Source of the DNA: Neurospora tetrasperma FGSC 2508
Taxonomy: Eukaryota; Ascomycota; Sordariomycetes; Sordariales; Sordariaceae
Assembly (NCBI RefSeq): GCF_000213175.1
Contig: NW_009799104.1
Span: 2,049,724 to 2,113,723, forward strand
Length of the DNA: 64,000 nt
Direction: 5' to 3'
In this document: positions 48,456 to 58,726 of the stretch, one piece after another
Position numbering within the stretch: the stretch's first letter is position 1
How the letters are laid out: every line of letters begins with the position of its first letter
Notes under the pieces: model-generated
Told to the model about the DNA's origin: nothing
What the model saw: only the letters and a program-made list of their open reading frames with translations
Databases searched by the model: none
Translations under genes and position numbers: made by a program

Positions 48456-49699
48456 TTACCTCCCCTCATATAACCTTTAAAATCAGATGTGGTCTGCAAG
48501 CATACTGCTCGAATATGTGCATTTCATACCCAATAAAAAGAGTAGGGGAGATAGTGTAAAAGCCCGGAGCTCTGTAAATTCGATTCTTCTAGTACCCTAT
48601 CTTTTCCCCTTTGTCTTTTCTTTCCCTCCTATAACCTTCCCCATATAACCAAATCCCAGCAATCTAGCTATAGTAGTTACAATTAAATAGAAATTAATCT
48701 TAAGCGAGATTTATTTTGTTTATAAATAAATAAACCTATAGTATTGAAGTTCTCGCTCTAATTCGTTTGTCTTATTTATAAATATTATAAACGATTATTT
48801 TAATGCTTAATAGTTTATTGAAGGCGCCGATTATGTTATTGTACTACGAATGTCCTTATTTCCTAATGTGCTAGAAGGTTTTACTTTTATAGATATAGAT
48901 AAATGAACCTATTATAGTTGGGTATATAATAAAAGCCGTAAAAATATTAAATTCGAAGTTAGATTTAAGGGTGTTGGTGATGTATATTATTACGTAATTG
49001 AATTAGGTAAGTACTAGTGTAAATGGGATAACCGGCTTGAGGTAGAGTGTTGGTAGTAAGAAGGTAGAGGGATTGTTTATATATATATAAATATTATTGA
49101 GAGTATTAGTAGCGGCGAGTCTATTGATTTTAATAAGGATAATGAACTCTTATTTATTTTTTGATAATAATTGTTGGTTATTGGGGTAATAATTTAGATT
49201 GTTAGTTATTATTATTCTTATTGTTGACGGCGTTGTTTATTATATTCTTTTAACTGTTTGATAAGGGTAATTTTATTTCTTAATATAGTTAATTTCTATT
49301 ATTTGTACTAGTCTTTTAATTTTACCTTCTTGAATTGGTTATAATTAGATTGTATTCTCTCTTTTATTTATAAATCGAAGGCAATACCATTATCTTCAAA
49401 GATAGGAATAGCTTCAAAATTATCAACGCTAATAGTGATATTAAGAGCATTTTCCTAGCGGCGCCAATTAATAATATTTCGGTTGATCTCCTTAATATTA
49501 ATAAAGTAATTCTCGCTATTATTAGGAAATACGGAGATACTATTATTTTTGAAAAATTTAATAATTATATCCTTTTTTTTAGTTATTAAAATATTCTAAT
49601 ATTTTGAAATAATGTGAGTAATTAGAATCCTCTTATTAGAAACGGACTATTATTTACCTGGGTTCTCTTTTTCCTATATTTTAATAGTAAGTTTTTTTT

Positions 49700-50285
49700 T
49701 TTTTGTAATAGTTTTTTAAATGACGAGTTAATTATTGTATTAAAAGGTTGAAGAAGGCTAGTTAAACTATTAAGGATTATAGCTAATACTACTTTCATAT
49801 CCCTAAGTTTATTATAGATCTATTGAATATTATGAGATAGGTATATATTTATAACTAATAGAAGCTCTTAACTATTGAAGTTATCCTTAATAATAGGAGT
49901 AAATTTATTATTAAGCTAGTTAAGTAATAATTGCTTATTTTAATATACTGCTTTATTGAATTGAATTTTAATATTAGGAGTATAAAGCGGTTGCTCTTCT
50001 TCTAGTACTTTACTTTCCCTATGAAAGATAATAGTTAGTTTAAGACGAATAATTCTATTTATAAAAATATATAAAATTAGGGTAGCTTACTGTTTACTCT
50101 ATCTATTACGGTTGGTCTTACTTATAATGGATTTGCTATTTTTAATTTTATATATATAACTATCTAAGTATTCGAAAGGGAGAGGAATTTTATTAAAATT
50201 TATAATAATAGAAGGAGGATATTGTATAGTCGTATTAATTTTAATAGGTTAGCTATTGTGCTTAATGAACTTGTAGGTTAAAATA
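49700..50285 (-). pseudogene. RIP-destroyed DDE_1 (pogo/jerky-type) transposase, catalytic half
   Basis: Read on the minus strand in one frame with a few stops. Recognisable blocks in order are PLPFEYLDSYIYKIKN, ATLILYIF-x3-IIRLKLTIIFH (the beta-strand pair after the first catalytic Asp), ELLLVINIYLSHNIQ, and VVLAIILNSLTSLLQPFNT. The last block is the TSLLQP signature of pogo/Tigger/jerky DDE_1 transposases. At the two expected Asp positions (before the LSHN and after LLQP segments) Asn is read, each explained by a single G-to-A change. The N-terminal DNA-binding part should lie on the far side of the inserted retrotransposon (57684-58700), but I could not recognise it there. Non-functional. 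Confidence 0.7.
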
Positions 50286-50545
50286 ATTAGCCTCCGAAGA
50301 TTTTTAGGTCTTTACTAAATTTCTCTAGGTCTTTATTGAATTTCCTCAAGTCTCTTTTTCTCTAGAATGAAAAAAAGAAAAAAAGGTATAAGTATAGGTA
50401 TAAGTATAAGTACAGGTATAAATTATTATATAGATATATAAATTTACCTTAAAAATAAGCTTACTTTAGTAAGTAGTTTAGTTAGTAGTCTCTAGGACTA
50501 GTTTATAATCCTTCTATTGGTTATATATTAGCGTTTTAAGAAGCG

Positions 50546-50550
50546 AGTAA
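50546..50550. repeat. Left target site duplication AGTAA of the LTR retrotransposon
   Basis: AGTAA here and at 57679-57683 directly flank the two LTRs. Confidence 0.85.
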
Positions 50551-50802
50551 TATTACAGGGTTAGCTTGTGTGCCTTGTGCTAGCGTACAATAGCTTCTAA
50601 GACTACTATCGCTATTGTCGCTGCCGGCACTATATTGCCGGTAGCTAATTGGTTAGAGCGCTGCCTACTGTGGGTCTGCAGACCCGCTAGCGGTTACCTT
50701 TATAAAACCAGTCTTCGAGGCACTCGGCTACACACTTCTCTTCCTTTCTCCTTCGTGCAATTACGTATAATTATATCTTTTATCTACCCTTTGCTCGTAA
50801 TA
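50551..50802 (+). repeat. 5' LTR (252 bp)
   Basis: Aligns end to end with 57427-57678 without a length change. The two copies differ almost only by C/T and G/A transitions. Contains a tRNA-like stretch (about 50638-50720) with a box-A-like TAGCTAATTGGTTAGAGCG and a GGGTC-TGCA-GACCC hairpin. This copy keeps more G and C than the 3' copy. Confidence 0.93.
50638..50720 (+). other. tRNA-like segment inside the 5' LTR
   Basis: TAGCTAATTGGTTAGAGCG resembles the D-arm/box A of tRNAs (TRGCNNARYNGG), followed by CTGCC, a perfect 5-bp hairpin (GGGTC/GACCC) and GCGGTTACC, loosely like box B. It does not fold as a complete tRNA by eye, so it is not called as a tRNA gene. The 3' LTR has the same segment at about 57514-57596 with RIP-type changes. 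Confidence 0.5.
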
Positions 50803-51079
50803 ATTAATTATACCTTTTAATTATTATATTTATAGTATAAACTTATTTTCTTTTTATTATATAATTAATTTTTAATTAGCGCGCGTATAGAAATCGCCTC
50901 GCCCGTCGAATCGCCGAGTCTAGTACTTTAAACTACTAATAATCGTGATTATAATAATTATAGTTTTATTCCCTTTATTTAATAAATAAGAGTAGGTACT
51001 TTTTATTTGAGGGATAAAAGACCGCCTTACGTAATTACTTTTTTATATTTTATACTAAGAGTAGCAATTACGCGTCCTT

Positions 51080-52480
51080 TTCTCCCGCTAATAGTATTAG
51101 CGATTTTATTAATTTTAATACCCCTCCTAAGAGTACGCCGTTTAATTTAAACGATATTCACAAAGTATTTAACAAAGTTGTTAATACTATTAACGTTGCT
51201 ATTTATTAAGCTGCGCTTATTGAGCTTCTCCCCTCGTTAGTAATTAACAATCTCCTTATTAGTATTAATAATAATAAAAAGAAGAAAGCTATCCCTCGCG
51301 CCTATTTCAACGCAATTAATATTCTTATTTAAAACCCTACCTTCTATTCGGTTATTACCCCGCTGAATCGCTTTTACTATAACGACTTTATTTAGTATAA
51401 GAATGTTATTATTAACTTTAAATATAGCGAGGACGAATTAAAAATTGCCTATAAGGTAGCTACTAAAGCCTAAAATAATTTCAATTAGAAGAACTTCGAC
51501 TATTTTAACTTAAAAGCTAAATTTAATGACCTTTAAAAGAAATATAATAACTTCAATATAGACTACGCCGCCCTTAAATCTTATAGTACTAATATTCGAT
51601 CCTTATTTAATAATTATATTAAAATAATTAGTATTAATAAAATATTGTTTTTAAAGTAAATTATAGAAAATCCGCCGATTTTTACCGGTAAGGAGAATAT
51701 TAACGCTGCCCGTAGATATAAGATCTTTAAAGTATAGTATTTTTGTATTCTATCCCAATAGAAGTACAACCCCCTCCTCTATATTAATAAAAATATTAAA
51801 ATTATTCGTACTACTATACTATTAGGTTTTAAAATTTTATCTAATATTTAGAATAATTTAAATATTATTTAGAATAGAGGAGATACAAATTCTTAGCGTT
51901 AGAAGACTAATACCGAATTTATAAAATATTTAGTTATTCGCGTTTAGAACGTTAATCTAAAGATAAATGCCGGCTATCGTTTTAAGGAGTTCTTTATAAA
52001 GAATATATCCTTTGTAGAATTTAAACTAGAATTTACTAACCTTATAAACCTTTATAGCCTAAATAATTCTATAAAAGTTTACTATTTGCGTAATAAAATT
52101 AATAAGTGCCTCTATAATACTTTTACGTATTATAACCTTTCTAAAGCTAACGATTTTAAAAAGTAATTAGCAATTTGCCGTACTATCGCTAGTAACCTAG
52201 AGGATGCTGACTACTATTATAAAAATAAATATTCATATTTTTGGTAATAATACCCCCGCTAGTAGAAGTTCCAGCAATACTAATACTAGTACGGACGGCG
52301 CTTCTAATTCCCGTAATATTAATAATATTCTAGTTAGTTAAGATAGTAATAAAATAGACTTTAATACTATCGATTTCGCTGTCTTTATTTATAAAAATAT
52401 TTTTAACTAATATACCCATACCAGTAAGTATTACTATTATAGAAGCAATAATTATATTATTTATAATTATCTTACTTTTA
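51080..52480 (+). pseudogene. Degraded gag with zinc-knuckle ghost
   Basis: No intact frame, but at 52426-52470 the plus strand reads K-Y-YY-Y-RSNN-Y-IIYN-Y. The Tyr spacing is exactly C-x2-C-x4-H-x4-C. All four Tyr codons are TAT, one RIP-type change away from TGT or CAT. This is the CCHC knuckle position expected at the end of gag. Confidence 0.6.
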
Positions 52481-54289
52481 TTAACTATAGCGCCTAGGGT
52501 CCCTAATACAATAAAGGTAAAAAGAATAAAAGTAAGAGTAAAAGTAGAGGTCGTTATAATAGGGAGAAAGTCTATATTACTAAAGTAGTACTTACTACTA
52601 TTACTCCCGCTATAGCCCCCGCTGTTACTATTATTAATAGTAAATATTATAATAAATTGGAAAATACTTAGCCTTTACGCCTAATCGTATATAAAGGCTC
52701 TTCCTATTATTATTGTAGAGATAAATTTTAGACTCTTCGCAATTAAAACGTTTAGAGGAAGTTAGAATATAATTATTAAATAATTCTACTTTTTTAAATT
52801 TAATATTTTTATTTTTCTATATTATAATTAGATTGTATGAAGATTATTATATTTCTCTTATTAATATTAACTATTCTATATTTATTTTCATTAATTATTC
52901 TTTTATTATTAAATATAATTTTCCCTATTTCTACTTTTATTAAGTAAAGAAGTTCGTTCTAGCTAATAGAGTAGTTAAAGGTATTATTTCTAAGAGAGTA
53001 ATAATTAAATTCTATATCGGGCACTATAATGAAATAATTACCTTCTTAATTTATATTATTTCTAAAAACTATTTAGTTATTTTAAGCTTCTTATAAATAT
53101 AATATTATAAATCGAAAATTAACTATAACTATTGCAGAGTACGCTTTACTAATTTTATTTATAAGGACTACTATTTACTTATTAATCTCTTTAGAAACTA
53201 ATTAATAGCTTTAAAAACCCTTATTAACCGAATTTCAATTGCGGTTATTTATAGTAGGACTACTTTAATTCTCTAATTAATTTTAATTCTCTAATTAACT
53301 TTAATTCTCTAATTAACTTTAATTCCTTATTTACCCTTAAAGAACGAAATAGTTCCCCCCGCTAAAGTAGCCCCGGCGCCGTTAAAACTAATATCGGGTA
53401 ATAGAATTATTCGCCCTATTTAAATAATACTAGCGCCGTCGAGTCTTATACTAAAAATTTTCGAAGCTGGTTATTAACTTATTTCCATTCCCGTTAAAGT
53501 ATTAATAGTTAATAGGGCCGGGTTTAAAGTCGGTATTACGGGTACGGCTTTACTTTTTATTAGGATTAAAAACTTAATTCCTTACGATCTTTACGTCCGC
53601 TTTAACAGCTAGCGCGTCTCTATAAATATAAAATGCCCCTAAGCCCGCTATTATTATAATTTCAATAGTACTTTTTTTATTAAATTTAATAATATTAGAG
53701 AATTTAATACAGCGACTTTTAACTTTATTTATAAGTCCTAACAATTATAACCGTATATTATAAATTATATTAGAATCGAAAGGTTAACTACCGTAGCGGA
53801 AGTTCAGGGTATAAATTTAATTAAGGAGATGGTTGCTAATATTTTAAAGGGTAATAGTTAGTAATATAAGGAAAGTCTCCCTTTACTCCTCTATAGGTTT
53901 ATTAATAATTTAACTAACGTTTATTTATTAAAGAAATTTTAAGAAGCTATAATTTTTATTAAAGTAATTTATTTTATTGGAAACTTCAATAAAAATACTC
54001 TACTTTATAAGGAAATAATCCGGTACGTATACTTAGTTAAAATTTTTAAGAAAAATACGAAGAAGTTCTTCAATAAGGCTAACTGTCTAATTAAAATTAA
54101 GGATAAAATTATTCCTATTTTAAAGGAATTGGAGGGACGATAATGTATTAATAAGGTAGTAGCCTTCCTCCTGTCATTAATTAAGGAAATTCTTCCTAAC
54201 CGTTTATATAATTATAAGATTAAACTCTAGCCGGGAGTACCCCCCCCAACGCGCGACTATACTATATATCCCTAATCGAAACTATTATT

Positions 54290-56640
54290 ATTAAAAAGTA
54301 GATCGACGAAAATTTAAAAAAGAATTTTATTTACTTATTATAATTTATAGCTGTATCCTCTATCCTTTTAATCAAAAAGTCTGGCGGCGGCGTCCCTATT
54401 TGCATTAATTATTGTAATATTAATAATATAATATTGAAAATACATTACCCGCTACCGTTAATTAAGGAGATTTTTAATACTATTTACTATATAAAAATTT
54501 TTCACTAAGCTTAATATAATTACTATATTTGATAGGATCTATATAAAGGAAGGATATAAATAGCTTATTATTTTTATTACCCATTTTAGTTTTTAAAAAT
54601 CTATTATCTACTTATTTGGCCTCTAAAGTACCCTAGGGACTTTTTAAAACTATATTAACAACGTTCTATATAATATCCTTAATATATATACAATAATATA
54701 TTTTAATAATGTTCCAATTTATTTAAATAATAAAAAAGACTATAAAAATTATTTTTAGGGAGGTTCTACGATAGATAATTCAAGTAGGGTTATAAATCGA
54801 TATCAATAAGTATGAATTCTATATTATAAGAATAAAATATTTTAGTCTAATTATTATCTTAGGAGGATTCGAAATAGACTTTAATAAGATATTTGCAATT
54901 AAAATTTGGGAGGCTCTAGAAACTAAGAGAGCGCTATAGTGTTTCTTAGGTTTTATCAATTTCTACCAATAATTATTAAATACTTTTTGATTATTACTAA
55001 TCTATTATATAAATTAATAAAGAAGTTAGTAAAATAGTAATAGACCGACTATTATTAGAAGTTATTTAAGGTTTTTAAAAAAGCTTTTAATAGTAGTCCA
55101 ATACTTTGGATTTATAATTGGTTTAAATGGACCGTCGTCGAAACGGATACTTCGAATTGGGTATACGGTAGCACTCTATCCTAATATAACGAAGAGGGTA
55201 TTTTATACCTAGTTCCTTATTTTAGCTAGCGGTATTCTTCAGCGGAATATAATTATAATATCTATAATAAAGAGTTATTAATTATTATTAAAGCCTTTAA
55301 AGAGTAGCGTCCCGAATTGGAAGGAGCCTAAAAACCTTTCGAAATTCTTACTAACTATAAAAGTTTAAAGACTTTTACAATTAATAAGTAATTTACCCCC
55401 CGCTATATACAATAGTCCTAATTTCTTTCCTATTTTAATTTTATAATTAAATACCGCTCTAAATCCTTATAAATATACCCCGACGTATTAAGTAGAAAAT
55501 TAGAAGATTTACCTAAAAATGAAATTAATAAGCGGTTGCTAATTAGAAATAAAGTTTTATTCGATTAAAATATTTTTATTAATAGAACCTTCGTTTTAGA
55601 AAGCGGAGGTAAGGAGGAAATCCTTATCGGTACCGAATATATTTACGAATTAGAGATTTTAAACGAGAAATTAACGGACGATTTAGTAATAAAAGGTTAT
55701 GGAAAATCGATAATTCTCTAAAGTATTATTATTTATTTATTAGACCCTAATTATTGAATATAGTTTAAAGAAATTAAAAATTATATAAAGAAGGTCCACT
55801 TTATTAAATACCGAACGATTTAAGGATGAATATACTTTTATAGTACTGCCTTTATTAATCCTACTAATATAAAACTTTACCTCTTACTCTTCTATTATAT
55901 TTATAATTTGCTATTTATTAAGTATCTAGGCTATAAAAAGATCTATTTGTTACTATTGCAATCTTTCTTTTATTTAGGAATATATACTATTATAAGGTCG
56001 TACTATAAAGTTTATTTAGTATACGCTAAATTAAAACTATCGCAATACACCCCTTATAGTTTTTTAAAATTATTAATAGTACTATTCGTACTATAGAAGG
56101 ATCTTTCAATCGATTATATTACCCCGCTTACACTTTATTTATACTATGAGTATAAATTTAAATATATTATTATTATTATTAGTCGCTTTACAAAAATAAA
56201 ATACTGTATCCCTACTATTAGTTTAATAGTAAAAGAATTAGTAAAGCGCTTTATTAAAAGAATTTATAGTATTTATAATCTACTAGATTCTATCGTCTCT
56301 AATCGCAATACCTAGTTTATTTTATAATTCTAAAAGGCCTTATTATTATAATTAGAAATCGCCTTTAAACCTTCCTCCGCTTTTTACTCTACTACTAACA
56401 ATTAAACCGAATGTATTAATATAAAAATAAAAAAGTATTTTCGCTTCTATATTAATTAGGCCTAGGACGATTGGGTAAATTAGCTACTAATTGCGGAATT
56501 TACTAATAATAATTTAATTTTTAAAACTATTAACGTTTCTCCCTTCTTTATTAATTACAATTTTTACCCCTATATAGGTATTAAACTGGCGAAGTTATAC
56601 CTACTAAAAATATTGGCGGTATAATAAATAAAATACTTTA
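54290..56640 (+). pseudogene. Degraded pol: reverse transcriptase, RNase H, integrase
   Basis: Reverse transcriptase: KKSGGGVPICINY and YPLPLIKEIFN at about 54375-54490, and a YF-N-N-V-IY-L-NN stretch near 54700-54730 at the YxDD-box position, with Asn for Asp. The connection domain shows FLGFINFYQ (about 54945-54975). RNase H: ETDTSNWVYGSTLS, RYSSAEYNYNIYNKELL at about 55132-55300. Integrase: zinc domain LGYKKIYLLLLQSFFYLGIYTIIRSYYK at about 55917-56010 (HHCC residues replaced), then the catalytic core with SRFTKIKYY and a PSSAFYPTTNNQTE-like segment at about 56150-56430. Stop codons are common throughout and nearly all explicable by RIP. An upstream protease was not located with confidence. 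Confidence 0.85.
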
Positions 56641-57044
56641 AAATTAATAAATCAACTAATTAATTTAAACAAATTTCAAACTTTATTATAAATTAAAGTT
56701 AATAAATATAATAATATTATTAAAATAATATAAATACCTATTAATTAAACGTACTAAAATATAAGGAAGAAAATTAAGTCCTTTTCAATACTAAAAATTT
56801 CAATACCGGCTAGCCTTATACTAAATTTATACCCCTCTTCGAAAGCCTTTTCGAAATCCTTAAAGTAAATAATTATTAAGTGATATTTAAACTCTTAATT
56901 AATATAAAGTATAGCCTAATATTCTATATTAGTAAGGTTGAATTATAAGATAAGGAAGGTCTCCTAAAATAAATAGCTATAGAGGAATAGAACGTTTATA
57001 TTAATTATAACTAGACTATAAAGAGGACCGATAATAGGGAAGAT

Positions 57045-57125
57045 TCTATCGAATATGAATTTAAAAAAATTAATAACTACTAAAAGAATAATAAGGGTCG
57101 TTGGAAATACCTTATAGTCTAAGTA
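57045..57125 (+). pseudogene. Chromodomain-like remnant at integrase C terminus
   Basis: Reads EYEFKKINNY, then NNKGRWKYLIV, matching the E-x-E-x-I-x(3)-R...YLVxW opening of integrase chromodomains in chromoviruses. The rest is too degraded to follow. Moderate confidence only. Confidence 0.45.
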
Positions 57126-57419
57126 CCCCTACATATACCGTTTTAGTAACTATGTACCGATATATTTATAACCTCTAAGATAATCCGGGCCTTTTTCTAC
57201 AATAATTACCCCGAAGTACCGTACTCCCTGGACTAGGTAGCGGTAGAAAAAAAGCGAAGGGAGAAGGAAGTAGAATAGGAGGCTTTAATTCTATAGTAAA
57301 AATTACAATGATATTCGCTAGTAATAGTAGTAAAGGCTTTTTAAGAGCAGACTACTCGTTTAATAGAGATTTCTATTATTTTATATAATATTAATTAACT
57401 ATATAACTTCTTTTAGTCT

Positions 57420-57426
57420 GGGGAAG
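57420..57426 (+). other. Polypurine tract
   Basis: GGGGAAG directly precedes the 3' LTR, the normal place for the plus-strand primer of an LTR retrotransposon. It is purine-only in otherwise T-rich sequence. Confidence 0.65.
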
Positions 57427-57678
57427 TATTATAGGGTTAGTTTATATACTTTGTGCTAGTGTATAGTAGCTTCTAAGATTATTATTGCTATTATCGCTGC
57501 TGGTACTATATTGCTAGTAGTTAATTAGTTAGAGCGCTGCTTGCTGCGGGTCCGTAGACCCGTTGGCAGTTACCCTTATAAGGCCAGTCTTCTAGGTACT
57601 TGGCTATATACTTCTCTTCCTTTCTCCTTTATGCAATTACGTATAATTATATCTACTATCTACCCTTTACCTGTAATA
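57427..57678 (+). repeat. 3' LTR (252 bp)
   Basis: Direct repeat of 50551-50802, same length, followed by AGTAA. More heavily C-to-T/G-to-A mutated over its first half (for example TTAGTTTATATACT against TTAGCTTGTGTGCC). Confidence 0.93.
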
Positions 57679-57683
57679 AGTAA
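57679..57683. repeat. Right target site duplication AGTAA
   Basis: Identical to 50546-50550. Confidence 0.85.
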
Positions 57684-58290
57684 ATTATTTATAAGAGAAA
57701 TATTAAAGATTTAATTATACTTGCTCTAGGTAAATAGTAGTATAAAAAGTAGTGGATTTTCGCCGAAATTATACTATAGTTATTAAATTATTATTTTATT
57801 TAGTAAATTAGAACTTCTTATATAATTAGCGTTTAAGCTTTAGCTAGAGCGGTCTACCTTCTTGAGTTATACGAAGTAATATTACTTTCCATCTTTCCTA
57901 TTAATATTATGTAGTAGAAATTAGTAGTTTGAAGTACTTCTTAACTTTATAAGCGTAAATATTATAGTGCCCTTCGATAGTATAGTTTTTATTATAGATA
58001 CGGGAGCTATTACAACGCCGGCGGCGTTCGTCTTTATTGTTAATAGGTATTTTAGTTTGTATAAAGTACGTTAATATTTATTTAAATTATTAGTAGTATA
58101 CTATATAACCCTACTAATAATGCTATAATGTAACTTTATTTAGATTTTAAATTTATCAGTATAGTACTATTTAAATTTTAATTTCCTACCTCTATTATAC
58201 CTTCCCTTTAATTTCCTTATACTAAATAGTGCTCTCTTTTAATTAGGGTATTATTTAGTACGTTATTAATTCGATAGAGGCGATAGGGGA
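57684..58290 (-). other. Right arm of the outer transposon, RIP-degraded
   Basis: AT-rich, with stops in all frames. It should contain the 5' part of the outer transposase on the minus strand, but no HTH or CENP-B-type motif could be read with confidence. Confidence 0.5.
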
Positions 58291-58340
58291 TGATTGGGGG
58301 GAATTGGGAGAGGTGGAGGGGGAGGGAGAGGTGCCCGGGT

Positions 58341-58398
58341 TGGTTGTACTAGTTGCGCTGGTTGTACTGGTTGTGCTGGTTGTGCTGGTTGTGCTGGG
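58341..58398. repeat. 9-bp minisatellite GGTTGTGCT inside the transposon
   Basis: About six units of GGTTGTGCT with small variants. On the minus strand it encodes a PAQ/PVQ repeat within a Pro-rich open stretch. The tract is full of TpG/CpA pairs yet not converted, unlike the DNA to its left. Confidence 0.85.
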
Positions 58399-58698
58399 AT
58401 TATTGGGATTATTAGGATTACTATGGGTAGTGCTGCTAGAGCCTTATTTATCCGCTCCCAGATCCCAGTATTTGTATTAAGATAGAATGTGCTAATATGT
58501 AGATCTATCTTTACGTTCAATATTAGAAATTTATAATATCGACGATAATGAGCTTTATAGACGGTAGTAGAAGAAGTTAGGGCATACAAAAGGAAGTTGG
58601 AACGTGGGGCATTCGATTTTATGGTCTTGTATAGTACTTGTGGTGGGTATGAATGTCACAGAATGCTTGCAGATTCTGCTTGCTTTGTCAGAACCCTG

Positions 58699-58723
58699 AA
58701 AATATATGCCCCGAAATTATACG
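58699..58723 (-). repeat. Right terminal inverted repeat of the outer transposon
   Basis: Exact reverse complement of 48431-48455, followed by A then TA. Confidence 0.9.
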
Positions 58724-58726
58724 ATA

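Larger units (their letters stand above)
50551..57678 (+). mobile_element. RIP-mutated Ty3/gypsy LTR retrotransposon (7128 bp), probable chromovirus
   Basis: Two 252-bp direct repeats (50551-50802 and 57427-57678) flank an AT-rich interior and are bordered by a 5-bp AGTAA target duplication. The LTR ends read TA...TA, as expected if original TG...CA ends were hit by RIP. A GGGGAAG polypurine tract sits directly before the 3' LTR (57420-57426). The plus strand contains, in order, a gag zinc-knuckle ghost, reverse transcriptase, RNase H, and integrase with a chromodomain-like end. That RT-RNaseH-integrase order defines Ty3/gypsy rather than Ty1/copia. Stops are frequent in every frame, so it is dead. 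It was inserted into the outer DNA transposon, so it is the younger of the two insertions. Confidence 0.92.
48430..58724 (-). mobile_element. RIP-mutated pogo/Fot1-like DNA transposon, interrupted by an LTR retrotransposon
   Basis: The AT-rich block is bounded by inverted repeats: 48431-48455 (CGTATAATTTCGGGG...) is exactly the reverse complement of 58699-58723. One further terminal base (C at 48430 against T on the other end) differs by a RIP-type transition. Both ends are flanked by TA (48428-48429 and 58725-58726), the Tc1/mariner-superfamily target duplication. Looser similarity continues about 110 bp inward (shared TCTGCAAGCAT and TCATACCC words). DNA on both outer sides has normal composition. 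Removing the nested retrotransposon and its duplicated 5 bp leaves about 3.16 kb. The minus strand holds a degraded DDE_1 transposase. Nearly all stops are explicable as C-to-T or G-to-A changes, the known RIP signature. Confidence 0.8.

Noticed and set aside
50635-50820. 61-residue open frame over the 5' LTR
   Set aside because: Overlaps the tRNA-like segment and LTR end; not conserved as protein in the 3' LTR.
55908-56096. 62-residue open frame as a possible small gene
   Set aside because: It is the readable part of the degraded integrase zinc domain, not a separate gene.
58266-58589. 107-residue Pro-rich minus-strand open frame as a gene
   Set aside because: Its openness comes largely from the 9-bp minisatellite inside the transposon; no conserved domain. 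Kept only as a repeat observation.
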